Shown piece by piece: positions 52,214-61,028 of a stretch of DNA of 64,000 bases. The number at the start of each line of letters is the position of its first letter. Within the stretch, counting starts at the first letter, position 1. The stretch is from contig NZ_FMAQ01000005.1 in NCBI RefSeq assembly GCF_900094945.1, positions 58,402 through 122,401 of the forward strand, read 5' to 3'. The translations under genes were made by a program, and so were the position numbers. The DNA comes from Gilliamella bombicola. GTDB taxonomy: Bacteria > Pseudomonadota > Gammaproteobacteria > Enterobacterales > Orbaceae. The notes beneath the pieces are model-generated. The model did not search any database and was not told the DNA's origin. It worked only from the letters and a program-made list of their open reading frames with translations.

Positions 52214-52987
52214 TTAAACCTCTATTAATTTAATACCTTTTTCTACAAATTCTTGTTTACAACTATTGTCAACATCAGTATCGGTAATAATGGTATTGAG
52301 TTGGCTAAGTGGTAACACAACATTAATACCATTACGCCCAAATTTTGATGAATCTAGCACGGCAATCACATTGTTAGCGGCATTAGCCATAACACTGCTG
52401 ATAGTGTAACCTTCGTTAAACGTTGTTATTCCTCTTTTTGCATCAATTCCATCTGCACCAACAAACAAAATATCAGCAGAGATGCCAGTTAACGATTGCT
52501 CAGCAATTTTTCCATGAAAAGAACGCGTTTTATGTCTAAGTGTACCACCACACATAAATAGCATAATGTCACTATTGTCTGATAATATAAATGCAGAAGT
52601 AAGACTATTGGTAATCACAGTAATATGCTTCAATTTTACCAGTTCTTCAGCTATCAACATAGTAGTACTACCACTATCTAAAATAATAGTATCACCTTCT
52701 TTAACATATTTAACCGCTTCAATTGCAATACGTTTTTTAGCTTCTATAAATCGCTGATAACGTTCTTCTAATTGCAGTTCTTTAAATGATTTTAAGTCTC
52801 CGTTATTTATGATTTTGGTTGCTCCGCCATGAAATCGTGTTAGCACTCCTTGTTTTTCTAGCAATCTTAGATCGGTTCTGGTTGTGACCTCCGAAACATT
52901 GAACTGTTCCGACAAATCAGAAACTAACACCGTTCCTTTCATATTAAGAAGTTCTACTATCTGTTGGCGTCTTTCACTTGCATTCAT
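52214..52987 (-). CDS. gatR: DeoR-family repressor of the galactitol genes
   Basis: A 257-residue DeoR-type regulator with an N-terminal HTH (RRQQIVELLNMKGTVLVSDLSEQFNVSE) and a C-terminal sugar-phosphate sensor (ILDSGSTTMLIAEEL). It lies inside the gat cluster, 94 bp after gatD. A TTTCGAAA palindrome just before its ribosome site matches elements upstream of gatA, which suggests autoregulation. GatR is the best name by context. Confidence 0.85.
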   Translation of the reverse strand: MNASERRQQIVELLNMKGTVLVSDLSEQFNVSEVTTRTDLRLLEKQGVLTRFHGGATKIINNGDLKSFKELQLEERYQRFIEAKKRIAIEAVKYVKEGDTIILDSGSTTMLIAEELVKLKHITVITNSLTSAFILSDNSDIMLFMCGGTLRHKTRSFHGKIAEQSLTGISADILFVGADGIDAKRGITTFNEGYTISSVMANAANNVIAVLDSSKFGRNGINVVLPLSQLNTIITDTDVDNSCKQEFVEKGIKLIEV

Positions 52988-52998
52988 ATTATTTCCTT

Positions 52999-53006
52999 TT
53001 TCGAAA
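52999..53006 (-). promoter_or_regulatory. Putative GatR operator before gatR
   Basis: TTTCGAAA is an 8-bp palindrome 12 bp before the gatR start. It shares the TTTCGAA core with two longer repeats upstream of gatA. Confidence 0.4.
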
Positions 53007-53081
53007 ATTTTTTAGCAGTGTATAACAAACAGAATCAAAAGATAAGGTTTCATTTTCAATGGCTGACTTAAATCAAAATAA

Positions 53082-54125
53082 TTACATGCAATTTAATAAA
53101 ATTTTGCCATTCATAGGGCGACCATTTAAGGCAGTCACTTGTTTAATAAATGAATCAAAGTCACCCATGCCAGCAATCAGCTCATCAAGTTTAATTTTTC
53201 CATCTATAAAGTACTGACTTACTAGTTGCCACTCTTTACCTGGCCATGGCGCTGAATAGTTCATCCAACTGCCTAAAATTTGTAACTCTTTCCGTAAAAT
53301 CAGTCCGAAAGTTTTTTCTGGAAGTGTAATATCATGATGAAGTGTCCCCACCAAGGCTATCTTCGCTCTAGGGCCTGCAATTTCAATCGACAAGTTGACT
53401 GTAACAGGTGAACCTGCGGTTTCTAATACAACTTGATCAAAGCGTGATGAAGATAAAGCTTGGTGAATCGCTTCGGAGCTAAGTTTTTGAGAATGATATA
53501 CCGCATCAGCACCTAATTTTTTGGCAAGATCGAGGCGCTGCTGGTTAATATCAATAACCGCAACTGATTTAGCTCCCATTGCCTTGGCGCATTGCATTGC
53601 AAGTAATCCAATTGTACCACCACCAACGATGACAACATTTTTGCCCTCACATCCATCAGCCAATAACAAAGCATGCATACCAACGGTCATTGGTTCAAAA
53701 AAAGCACCCTCAAGCGGACTGATACCTTTAGGTAATTTAAATGCATTTTTCTTATCTAATACAATATACTCCGCAAAGCCACCGGCTATCCTTGAACCCA
53801 CAAAAGTGTAATTTTTACAGAGTGAATAGTAATGCTTTTGACATTCATCACATTTGAAGCATGGCAATAATGGTACGCAACAGATTAAATCACCATTGTC
53901 AAACTCAGTCACGCCATGCCCCGTATCCACAACTGTGCCACTAAATTCATGACCAAGTGTAATCGGGTAAAAATGAGCACCATGGTGAAATATACGCGGA
54001 ATATCTGAACCACATAATCCACAATAAGCCACTTTAACTAAAATTTGATCTGGAGATGTTATTTTGGGCATTTCTATATTTTGTATAGATAAAGCTCCCC
54101 CTTCGTTGACAACAACCGCTTTCAT
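53082..54125 (-). CDS. gatD: Galactitol-1-phosphate 5-dehydrogenase
   Basis: A 347-residue zinc-dependent medium-chain dehydrogenase (E. coli GatD 346). It has a catalytic zinc ligand Cys38 in CGLCGSD, GHEFSGTV, the structural zinc Cys set CFKCDECQKHYYSLC (about 95-110), and the NAD motif VGGGTIGLLA near 168. It oxidises galactitol-1-phosphate to tagatose-6-phosphate. It lies 101 bp after gatC. Confidence 0.93.
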   Translation of the reverse strand: MKAVVVNEGGALSIQNIEMPKITSPDQILVKVAYCGLCGSDIPRIFHHGAHFYPITLGHEFSGTVVDTGHGVTEFDNGDLICCVPLLPCFKCDECQKHYYSLCKNYTFVGSRIAGGFAEYIVLDKKNAFKLPKGISPLEGAFFEPMTVGMHALLLADGCEGKNVVIVGGGTIGLLAMQCAKAMGAKSVAVIDINQQRLDLAKKLGADAVYHSQKLSSEAIHQALSSSRFDQVVLETAGSPVTVNLSIEIAGPRAKIALVGTLHHDITLPEKTFGLILRKELQILGSWMNYSAPWPGKEWQLVSQYFIDGKIKLDELIAGMGDFDSFIKQVTALNGRPMNGKILLNCM

Positions 54126-54226
54126 GTTATTTTCCTTTATTGGTAAACAAATTACGTTGATGTATTGCTTTCACTCGTTACTGAGTGAAAGCGTTCTGAT
54201 TGATTTTGGTGATGACTGTTTTGGGA

Positions 54227-55609
54227 TTATTTTATTACTCCATCTTCTTGAGCTAATGATTGATTTTTTAGAAATAACTGGTATTTTTGGGCACGTTTCC
54301 ATGTCAAAAATAAGCAGAAAAGGTAAAACAATCCAATAAGGGCAAAACCAATAGGTTGTTTCAAGTTGACCAACTGAACCATAAGATAAGTAATGGGTGA
54401 CCCACCTTGATCCATTGCCCCAACCGAAACACCATTATTCGTAGTCATCGTGCCTGCATTAATGGCTAGTTGAGTAGTCAATGGAACCATTTGGGTGGCA
54501 ATCCAAAGTGTAATGGCGATAATAATAGAGCCTGAAACAATGATCCTAAACAGATTCCCTTGATGCACCGCAACCCCCATTGCAATAAAAAAGCCAATAG
54601 TTGCCAGATCACCAAAAGGTAAAACTTCATTACCAGGTAGGATGATGGCGATAAAAATACTTAATGGAATAAAAATTAAACTCGCCGATACCACCGTTGA
54701 ATGCCCTAATAACAATGCGGGATCTAAACCAATAAGAAAATCTTGCCCACCAAATTTGGATTGCAAGTGTTTACGTGCTTGTTTAGAGATCGGTGTTAAT
54801 CCATCCATAATAGGTTTAATTACCCGTGGCATTAATAACATTACCGCTGCAGTTTGAATCGCTAGTTGTAGCGTTTCTTTCACACCATACCCAGCTAATA
54901 AACCTAATATGATGCCCATAAATAAGCCAACAGTAACCGGCTCACCAAACGCACCAAACCGTTTTTGCATATCAACAGCATTAAAATTAATCTTATTAAT
55001 GCCTGGTATTTTTTCAATGACAGCATCAACAAAAACAGCAATTGGGCCACAATATGCAGACGTACCATGAGGAACCGCAATACCGTCAAGCTCAAAAAAA
55101 TCTTTGGTATCTTTGGCAAACCAATCACCCAGTTTATAAGCAATAATGGCATGAACAATAACCCCTGCAATACCAAGCCAGTAAGAGCCGGTTGCAATGT
55201 AAACCAGCGCGCCGGTAAAGGTCATGTGCCATATATTCCAAATATCTACATTAACCACTCGAGTTAACCTTAAAACTAACATAACAATATTCACTGCAAT
55301 TGCGATAGGAATGGCAACTAAAGCAATTTGTGATGCCCAAGTCATTGGTGCAGCCCCTGGCCAACCAACATCAATAACATTTAGGCTAATATCAAATCGT
55401 TCGGCCATCGCTTGAGCTGCCGGCCCAACCGATCTGGTTAACAAGCCAACGACTAGACCGATACCAACAAACCCTATCCCTATATGAATCCCTGCTTTTA
55501 ATGCATCACCTACTTTCATTCTTAGCACTAACGAAAATAGGATAATCACAATAGGTAACATCACCGATGGACCAAGATCCAAAATGTACTGCATAATTTC
55601 AGTAAACAT
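54227..55609 (-). CDS. gatC: Galactitol PTS permease EIIC
   Basis: A 460-residue EIIC of the galactitol PTS family (E. coli GatC 451), with about ten membrane helices and the conserved ELDGIAVPHGTSAYCGPIAV segment near 172. It forms the channel that takes up and phosphorylates galactitol. It lies 4 bp after gatB. Confidence 0.95.
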   Translation of the reverse strand: MFTEIMQYILDLGPSVMLPIVIILFSLVLRMKVGDALKAGIHIGIGFVGIGLVVGLLTRSVGPAAQAMAERFDISLNVIDVGWPGAAPMTWASQIALVAIPIAIAVNIVMLVLRLTRVVNVDIWNIWHMTFTGALVYIATGSYWLGIAGVIVHAIIAYKLGDWFAKDTKDFFELDGIAVPHGTSAYCGPIAVFVDAVIEKIPGINKINFNAVDMQKRFGAFGEPVTVGLFMGIILGLLAGYGVKETLQLAIQTAAVMLLMPRVIKPIMDGLTPISKQARKHLQSKFGGQDFLIGLDPALLLGHSTVVSASLIFIPLSIFIAIILPGNEVLPFGDLATIGFFIAMGVAVHQGNLFRIIVSGSIIIAITLWIATQMVPLTTQLAINAGTMTTNNGVSVGAMDQGGSPITYLMVQLVNLKQPIGFALIGLFYLFCLFLTWKRAQKYQLFLKNQSLAQEDGVIK

Positions 55610-55613
55610 AGAT

Positions 55614-55898
55614 TTATCCTTTTAAAATAGATAAAATTTTTTCTTTTAACTGGTCGATACCCACACCAGATACAAAAGGCATGCCATGAACAATTGGAAT
55701 ATCCCCAAAATGTTGATCCATTCTGGCTGTAGTACAAATCAAATCAACATCATCAATAAACGTATTAATTTCATTAATACGACATTGAATGAGGTCAAGT
55801 TGAATGTTATTTTCGCTGCATAACTCTTTTATCTCTTCGGCAGCCAAAGTTGATGTTGCAACCGCACCGCCACAAGCAACAATAATCTTTTTTTTCAT
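55614..55898 (-). CDS. gatB: Galactitol PTS EIIB
   Basis: A 94-residue EIIB (E. coli 94) with the phospho-accepting Cys9 in [13 protein letters not shown]. It passes phosphate from GatA to galactitol bound in GatC. It lies 15 bp after gatA. Confidence 0.96.
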   Translation of the reverse strand: MKKKIIVACGGAVATSTLAAEEIKELCSENNIQLDLIQCRINEINTFIDDVDLICTTARMDQHFGDIPIVHGMPFVSGVGIDQLKEKILSILKG

Positions 55899-55913
55899 AA
55901 TGCCTCCTGAAAC

Positions 55914-56369
55914 TTATTGATTAAATATCACGTTATTAAAACGCACCGCTATTTCATTTTGCTGAGCATTTAATAAAAATTGATAGAAGTCTTCATTTTG
56001 TAAATTTGAAAAAAGTGCTTTTAATAGTTCAATTTGATCTTCTGGCGCAGTAACAACAAGTGAAATAATCAGTGAAACATCAACGGTGCTGTCATCATCG
56101 GCTCGATTAAAAGCAACCGGTGTTTGAGTCCGAACAATAAAGATTGCCGGTGTATTAGCATGCGTTGCTTCACAATGCGGAATCGCCACAGCATACCCAT
56201 CAAAAGCAATACCTGTTGGAAATAATACTTCCCGTTCAATTAAAGCTTGCAAATGGCTTTCTTTGACAATCCCCTTGTGTTGTAATTGCTCGCTAATATA
56301 AGTTAATGCCTCTAATTCATTGTCAAATTTAAGATTGTCTTCGAAAAGAAGCTGACATTTATTCATCAT
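55914..56369 (-). CDS. gatA: Galactitol PTS EIIA
   Basis: A 151-residue EIIA of the fructose/mannitol type (E. coli GatA 150) with the active His65 in AVAIPHCE. It receives phosphate from HPr. It is first gene of gatABCD-gatR-kinase-gatY, divergent from gntK over a 288-bp control region. Confidence 0.95.
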   Translation of the reverse strand: MMNKCQLLFEDNLKFDNELEALTYISEQLQHKGIVKESHLQALIEREVLFPTGIAFDGYAVAIPHCEATHANTPAIFIVRTQTPVAFNRADDDSTVDVSLIISLVVTAPEDQIELLKALFSNLQNEDFYQFLLNAQQNEIAVRFNNVIFNQ

Positions 56370-56411
56370 TGCCCTCCACTATTGTTTTCTTATTTAAGGT
56401 TTTAAATTACA

Positions 56412-56431
56412 ACTTTCGAAAACAAAAGCAA
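56412..56431 (-). promoter_or_regulatory. Putative GatR operator, proximal copy
   Basis: ACTTTCGAAAACAAAAGCAA recurs 36 bp away with the middle three bases and little else changed. The paired repeats upstream of gatA, with the same TTTCGAA core before gatR, suggest a DeoR-type operator. Confidence 0.5.
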
Positions 56432-56447
56432 TATCGAAATACTATTT

Positions 56448-56467
56448 ACTTTCGAATTAAAAAGCAA
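56448..56467 (-). promoter_or_regulatory. Putative GatR operator, distal copy
   Basis: ACTTTCGAATTAAAAAGCAA is the second copy, 18 of 20 bases identical to the first. Both lie within 100 bp of the gatA start, where a repressor would act. Confidence 0.5.
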
Positions 56468-56558
56468 ATAGGGATTTGTATTTTTGTGATCGAAATCTAT
56501 TTTTCAATGTAAAGAGCAAAAAAATAGATAAATGACTATTTAAGAATTAAAAATAAAA

Positions 56559-56574
56559 TCTGATCCAGATCACA
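56559..56574. promoter_or_regulatory. CRP-like binding site
   Basis: TCTGATCCAGATCACA matches the CRP consensus TGTGATCTAGATCACA at 14 of 16 bases and keeps the GATC..GATCACA core. It lies in the divergent gatA/gntK control region, 84 bp before gntK. A weaker half site (TGTGATC) lies at 56485-56491. This fits catabolite control of galactitol and gluconate genes. Confidence 0.75.
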
Positions 56575-56657
56575 AAAAAAACTTTTTTCAATTGCAAAAA
56601 AAGATTAACGTGCAAAAATGTTACCCGTAACAATCAAAGGTATACTAAGGAACAGCA

Positions 56658-57185
56658 ATGACGAAAAAAAACAAACAAGTTTTTGTATTAATGGGTGTAT
56701 CGGGTTGTGGTAAATCAGCGGTAGCCAAACAAGTAGCTTATAACTTAGATGCCGCGTTTTTAGATGGCGATTTTTTACATCCTAAAGCCAATATTTTAAA
56801 AATGCGCAGTGGCACGCCTTTAAATGATGAAGATCGAATGCCTTGGCTTAACTTAATCAGCAATGCCGCATTTGCCATGAGTAATGTTAACGATGTTTCG
56901 ATTATTATCTGCTCGGCGTTAAAACGAAAATATCGAGATATTATTCGTGGTGAAAATGAAAACGTACATTTTATTTATTTAAAAGGCAGTTTCGATGTCA
57001 TCGCTGAACGCCTAGCGAAACGCACAGGCCACTACCAAAAAACCGGCATGCTTCAATCGCAATTTGATACACTTGAAGAGCCAACAGCCGATGAAAAAGA
57101 TGTCTACAACATCAACATTGAGCAACCATTAAAAGACGTTGTGCATGATACTGAGCAAGTAATACGCGCAACATGCCATTGCTAA
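56658..57185 (+). CDS. gntK: Gluconokinase
   Basis: A 175-residue kinase (same length as E. coli GntK) with P-loop GVSGCGKS (13-20), LDGDFLHP, and CSALKRKYRDIIRG. It phosphorylates gluconate to 6-phosphogluconate. It lies 50 bp upstream of edd, so the product is passed to the Entner-Doudoroff enzyme. No gluconate permease gene is adjacent. Confidence 0.96.
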   Translation: MTKKNKQVFVLMGVSGCGKSAVAKQVAYNLDAAFLDGDFLHPKANILKMRSGTPLNDEDRMPWLNLISNAAFAMSNVNDVSIIICSALKRKYRDIIRGENENVHFIYLKGSFDVIAERLAKRTGHYQKTGMLQSQFDTLEEPTADEKDVYNINIEQPLKDVVHDTEQVIRATCHC

Positions 57186-57209
57186 AAAAGAAAAGAAAAG
57201 AAAAGAAAA
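57186..57209 (+). repeat. AAAAG tandem repeat between gntK and edd
   Basis: Four exact AAAAG units and a partial fifth follow the gntK stop codon at once. The tract ends 26 bp before the edd start. Such pentamer tracts can change length by slippage and could alter the spacing or structure of the edd leader. Confidence 0.9.
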
Positions 57210-57235
57210 CATAAGCGAACAAAGAAGAGGTCAAT

Positions 57236-59041
57236 GTGAATTCAACTGTCCAAGCTGTAACAAAAAGAATTATTGAACGTTCAAAAGCATCGCGCGAAGC
57301 TTATTTACAAAAAATAGAAAAGGCAATGCGCAACAAAGTCACCCGCGCCAGTTTACCTTGTAGTAATTTGGCCCATGGTTTTGCCGCTTGTTGTATTGAT
57401 GACAAAAACGATCTAAAAAATATATTAAAAAGCAACATTGGCATCATCAGCTCTTACAACGACATGCTTTCAGCGCACAAACCTTACGAATTTTACCCTG
57501 AACAAATCCGCAAAGTGCTTCACGAAGTGGGCGCGGTTGGACAAATGGCGGGAGGAGTACCGGCAATGTGCGATGGCGTAACCCAAGGTGAACCCGGAAT
57601 GGAGCTGTCATTAATGAGCCGAGACATCATTGCCATGTCTGTTGCAGTTGGCCTTTCACACAACATGTTTGATGGCGCTTTATACCTTGGCATTTGCGAC
57701 AAAATCGTACCGGGATTATTTGTCGGCGCATTAACCTTTGGACATTTACCTGCCATTTTCATACCAGCAGGACCAATGCCATCAGGATTAGCGAATAAAG
57801 AAAAAGTCCGAATTCGCCAACTTTATTCAGAAGGTAAAGCAACGCGCGAAGATTTATTAGAATCAGAATCTGCCTCGTATCACACTAGCGGAACATGTAC
57901 CTTTTATGGCACCGCCAACAGTAACCAAATGGTAATTGAATTAATGGGATTACATTTACCCGGTGCTGCATTTGTTCAGCCAGAAACGGCATTGCGCTTT
58001 GAATTAACCAACGCAGCGGCCAAACAAATTACTCGCTTAACCCAACAATCAGGTAATTACATGCCTGTTGGCAAAATGGTGGACGAAAAGGTCATCGTCA
58101 ATGGACTCGTTGCATTACTCGCAACCGGTGGGTCAACCAATTTAACGATGCATATAGTAGCGATGGCAAAAGCGGCAGGAATTATTATTAATTGGGATGA
58201 TATATCAGACCTATCAACTGCCGTACCACTACTTTGTCGAATTTACCCAAATGGTCCCGCCGACATCAACTACTTCCAAGCAGCTGGTGGCACAGCTTTA
58301 TTAGTGAGGGAATTATTGGCAGGTGGTTTACTACATGAAGATGTTGAAACAGTTGCAGGCCACGGCCTAAGCCGCTATACCAAAGAACCAATATTAGAAA
58401 ATGGCCAACTTGTTTTCCGCGAAGGTCCAACCAAATCATTAGACGAAAACGTCATTGCTTCAATAAACAAACCATTTAACTCACATGGTGGGCTAAAAGT
58501 CATGTCAGGCAACCTTGGGCGGGCGGTAATGAAAACATCGGCTATTGCGCCAGAGCACCAAATTATCGAAGCCCCAGCCGTTGTTTTCAATAGCCAATAC
58601 GATTTAGATGCTGAATATAAAGCAGGCAAATTAGATAAAGACTGCGTAGTTGTTGTACGCTATCAAGGCCCCAAAGCCATTGGCATGCCAGAATTGCATA
58701 AACTGATCACACCGCTAGGCGTACTACAAGATAAAGGTTACAAAGTTGCCTTATTAACCGATGGTCGACTATCGGGCGCGTCTGGCAAAGTGCCGGCAGC
58801 TATCCATGTCACACCAGAAGCTTATGATGGTGGTTTATTAAGTAAAGTCCAAGACGGCGACATAATCCGCGTTAATGGCCAAACTGGCGAAATCACACTA
58901 CTTGTCGACGAAGCAGAACTAACCAAACGCCAACCAGCCCCATTTGATCTCACCGATTCTCATCAAGGTTGTGGACGTGAACTTTTCACTATTATCCGTG
59001 AAAATTTAACCTCAGCAGAAGAAGGCGCTGTCAGCTTCTAG
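57236..59041 (+). CDS. edd: 6-Phosphogluconate dehydratase (Entner-Doudoroff)
   Basis: A 601-residue IlvD/Edd-family enzyme (E. coli Edd 603). It has the iron-sulfur Cys regions (MCDGVTQGEPGMELS; GTCTFYGTANSNQM), GSTNLTMH and LTDGRLSGASGKVPAA. It makes 2-keto-3-deoxy-6-phosphogluconate. It starts with GTG 57236, with AAGAGG 5 bases before it. The usual partner eda is not adjacent. As a 4Fe-4S enzyme it depends on iron. Confidence 0.96.
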   Translation: MNSTVQAVTKRIIERSKASREAYLQKIEKAMRNKVTRASLPCSNLAHGFAACCIDDKNDLKNILKSNIGIISSYNDMLSAHKPYEFYPEQIRKVLHEVGAVGQMAGGVPAMCDGVTQGEPGMELSLMSRDIIAMSVAVGLSHNMFDGALYLGICDKIVPGLFVGALTFGHLPAIFIPAGPMPSGLANKEKVRIRQLYSEGKATREDLLESESASYHTSGTCTFYGTANSNQMVIELMGLHLPGAAFVQPETALRFELTNAAAKQITRLTQQSGNYMPVGKMVDEKVIVNGLVALLATGGSTNLTMHIVAMAKAAGIIINWDDISDLSTAVPLLCRIYPNGPADINYFQAAGGTALLVRELLAGGLLHEDVETVAGHGLSRYTKEPILENGQLVFREGPTKSLDENVIASINKPFNSHGGLKVMSGNLGRAVMKTSAIAPEHQIIEAPAVVFNSQYDLDAEYKAGKLDKDCVVVVRYQGPKAIGMPELHKLITPLGVLQDKGYKVALLTDGRLSGASGKVPAAIHVTPEAYDGGLLSKVQDGDIIRVNGQTGEITLLVDEAELTKRQPAPFDLTDSHQGCGRELFTIIRENLTSAEEGAVSF

Positions 59042-59049
59042 TACCAACA

Positions 59050-59072
59050 CTCTGCCGCATATAGCGGCAGAG
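59050..59072. terminator. Hairpin between edd and poxB
   Basis: A perfect 9-bp GC-rich stem (CTCTGCCGC and complement) with a 5-base loop lies 9 bp after the edd stop, between two convergent genes. There is no strong T-run. Confidence 0.75.
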
Positions 59073-59086
59073 ATCTTAAGTATAAA

Positions 59087-60808
59087 TTACTTCTTGATAA
59101 AATTATCTACCAGCAAATTAACAACATCCCCCATTTTCCCGTGTAATGAAGCTTTTACGCTATAAAGAGCCATCCCCATAACTTGCGATGGTAGAATTTC
59201 AGGCGGCATTACTAACTCATTAGAGCTGGTTTTCACATCTAACAAGGCAGGGCCGGGATGTGATAAAAATGATTGCATCGCCTCCTCAAGTAAATCAGAG
59301 CTATCAACTCTTATGGCAAATAGTCCCATGGATTCGGCAACTTTAGCAAAATTAGGATTTTGTAAATCGGTATAGTGATCAACCAACCCTTCAGATTTCT
59401 GCTCCAATTCGACAAAGTTGAGAGAACTATTATTAAGCACAATAATTTTGATTGGCAACTTTTCTTGAATTGTGGTTAACAAGTCACCCATCAACATACT
59501 AATACCCCCATCACCTGATAAAGTAATAACTTGCCGATTAGGAAATGCTTTTTGAACACCTAATGCTTGTGGCATTGCATTTGCCATTGTGCCATGTTTT
59601 AGGCTAATTACTGTGCGCCTTTTTCCATTGGTATTAAAATGCCGACAAGCCCAAACCATAGCGGAACCAACATCGGCACAGAGCACGGCATCATCTGTTG
59701 CATATTTATCAACAAGTTCTGTTAAATATTGAGGATGAATTGTTGTTTGCGAAGGCACTGCTTTCTTATTCAATTTATTCATTGATTTGGTATACAATTC
59801 ACGGCATTTTTCTACAAAACTAGTATCTTTTTTTTCATCCACTAAAGGAATTAAAGCTGCCAACGTTGGTTTACTGCTACCAACAACCCCAACGCTCACA
59901 GGATGACGTCGTCCTAGATGGGTCGCATCAATATCAACTTGAATAATAGTGGCTTTATCTGGATAAAACTGCGACCATGCAAAATCAGCACCTAACATAA
60001 GCAGCACATCACATTCTTTAATCGCCGTCGTTCCCGACTCCATACCAAACATTCCCGTCATACCCACATTATACGGATTATCATATTCAACAAAATCCTT
60101 ACCTCTAGAAGTATGCACAATAGGCGATTTTAATTTTTCAGCAAGCCCAACAAGTTCATCATGAGCTTCACAGACACCTTGCCCAGCAAAAATCGCGATT
60201 TTTTGATTTTTATTGAGTATTTCAGCAATTTGATTAAGCTCTTCATTAGATGGGCGAATAACCGGTTTAGGGTGATAAATCTTATGCCCGCTATTATCCT
60301 CCACCTTAACTAAACTAATATTGTAAGGTATCACTAAAACCGCCACACCGCGTTGATTAATTGCGGCTTGAACTGCGGCTGTCGTTATTTGTCTTGCTTG
60401 AGTAGGATCATTGATTTCCTGACAAAATACAGAACAGTTTTTATAAATAGATTCAAAATCGACTTCTTGCGGAAAATCAGTACCTTTTTGTGAAGTCACT
60501 AGCTGACTTGCCAATAAAATAACCGGCACTTTATTACGTTGAGCTTCGTAAATACCATTAATAAAATGCAAACTCCCCGGCCCACACGAACCGGCGCAAG
60601 CCGTAATTTGGTCAGTTAAATATGCTTCTGCTCCTGCTGCAAAAGCACCGACCTCTTCATGGCGGACATGCACCCATTCGATATTACTTTTTTTAATAGA
60701 AGAGGTAATATAATTCAAGGTATCACCAACAATACCATAACAATGTTTAACACCAGCTTCGGACAAAACATCAACAATTATTTGTGCAACGGTTTTTTTT
60801 GACGACAT
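59087..60808 (-). CDS. poxB: Pyruvate oxidase (ubiquinone-dependent)
   Basis: A 573-residue thiamine-diphosphate enzyme (E. coli PoxB 572). It shows the catalytic Glu in HEEVGAFAAGAEA, AGSCGPGSLHFINGIYE, and the ThDP motif GDGGISMLMGDLL ... LNN (about 445-475). It converts pyruvate to acetate and CO2 and gives electrons to ubiquinone at the membrane. The C-terminal lipid-binding segment is present (about 550-573) but diverges from E. coli. It is a single gene. Confidence 0.92.
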   Translation of the reverse strand: MSSKKTVAQIIVDVLSEAGVKHCYGIVGDTLNYITSSIKKSNIEWVHVRHEEVGAFAAGAEAYLTDQITACAGSCGPGSLHFINGIYEAQRNKVPVILLASQLVTSQKGTDFPQEVDFESIYKNCSVFCQEINDPTQARQITTAAVQAAINQRGVAVLVIPYNISLVKVEDNSGHKIYHPKPVIRPSNEELNQIAEILNKNQKIAIFAGQGVCEAHDELVGLAEKLKSPIVHTSRGKDFVEYDNPYNVGMTGMFGMESGTTAIKECDVLLMLGADFAWSQFYPDKATIIQVDIDATHLGRRHPVSVGVVGSSKPTLAALIPLVDEKKDTSFVEKCRELYTKSMNKLNKKAVPSQTTIHPQYLTELVDKYATDDAVLCADVGSAMVWACRHFNTNGKRRTVISLKHGTMANAMPQALGVQKAFPNRQVITLSGDGGISMLMGDLLTTIQEKLPIKIIVLNNSSLNFVELEQKSEGLVDHYTDLQNPNFAKVAESMGLFAIRVDSSDLLEEAMQSFLSHPGPALLDVKTSSNELVMPPEILPSQVMGMALYSVKASLHGKMGDVVNLLVDNFIKK

Positions 60809-61028
60809 ACTTTCTCCTAAAAAAGTTACGGGTTAAATAATTTAAATTACTTAAATTACACCTACTTTTCGATAAAGCGAATAGGCGATAAAAAAAACAG
60901 CAAAAAATGTTAAAAATGTCATAATAGAACAAATTTTGTCATATAAACTTAATGCAAAAATATTCCCTATTGCAATAAATCAAGGTATTATGTGCAAAAT
61001 CTAATCGACATTTATAGAGCTACTTTTT

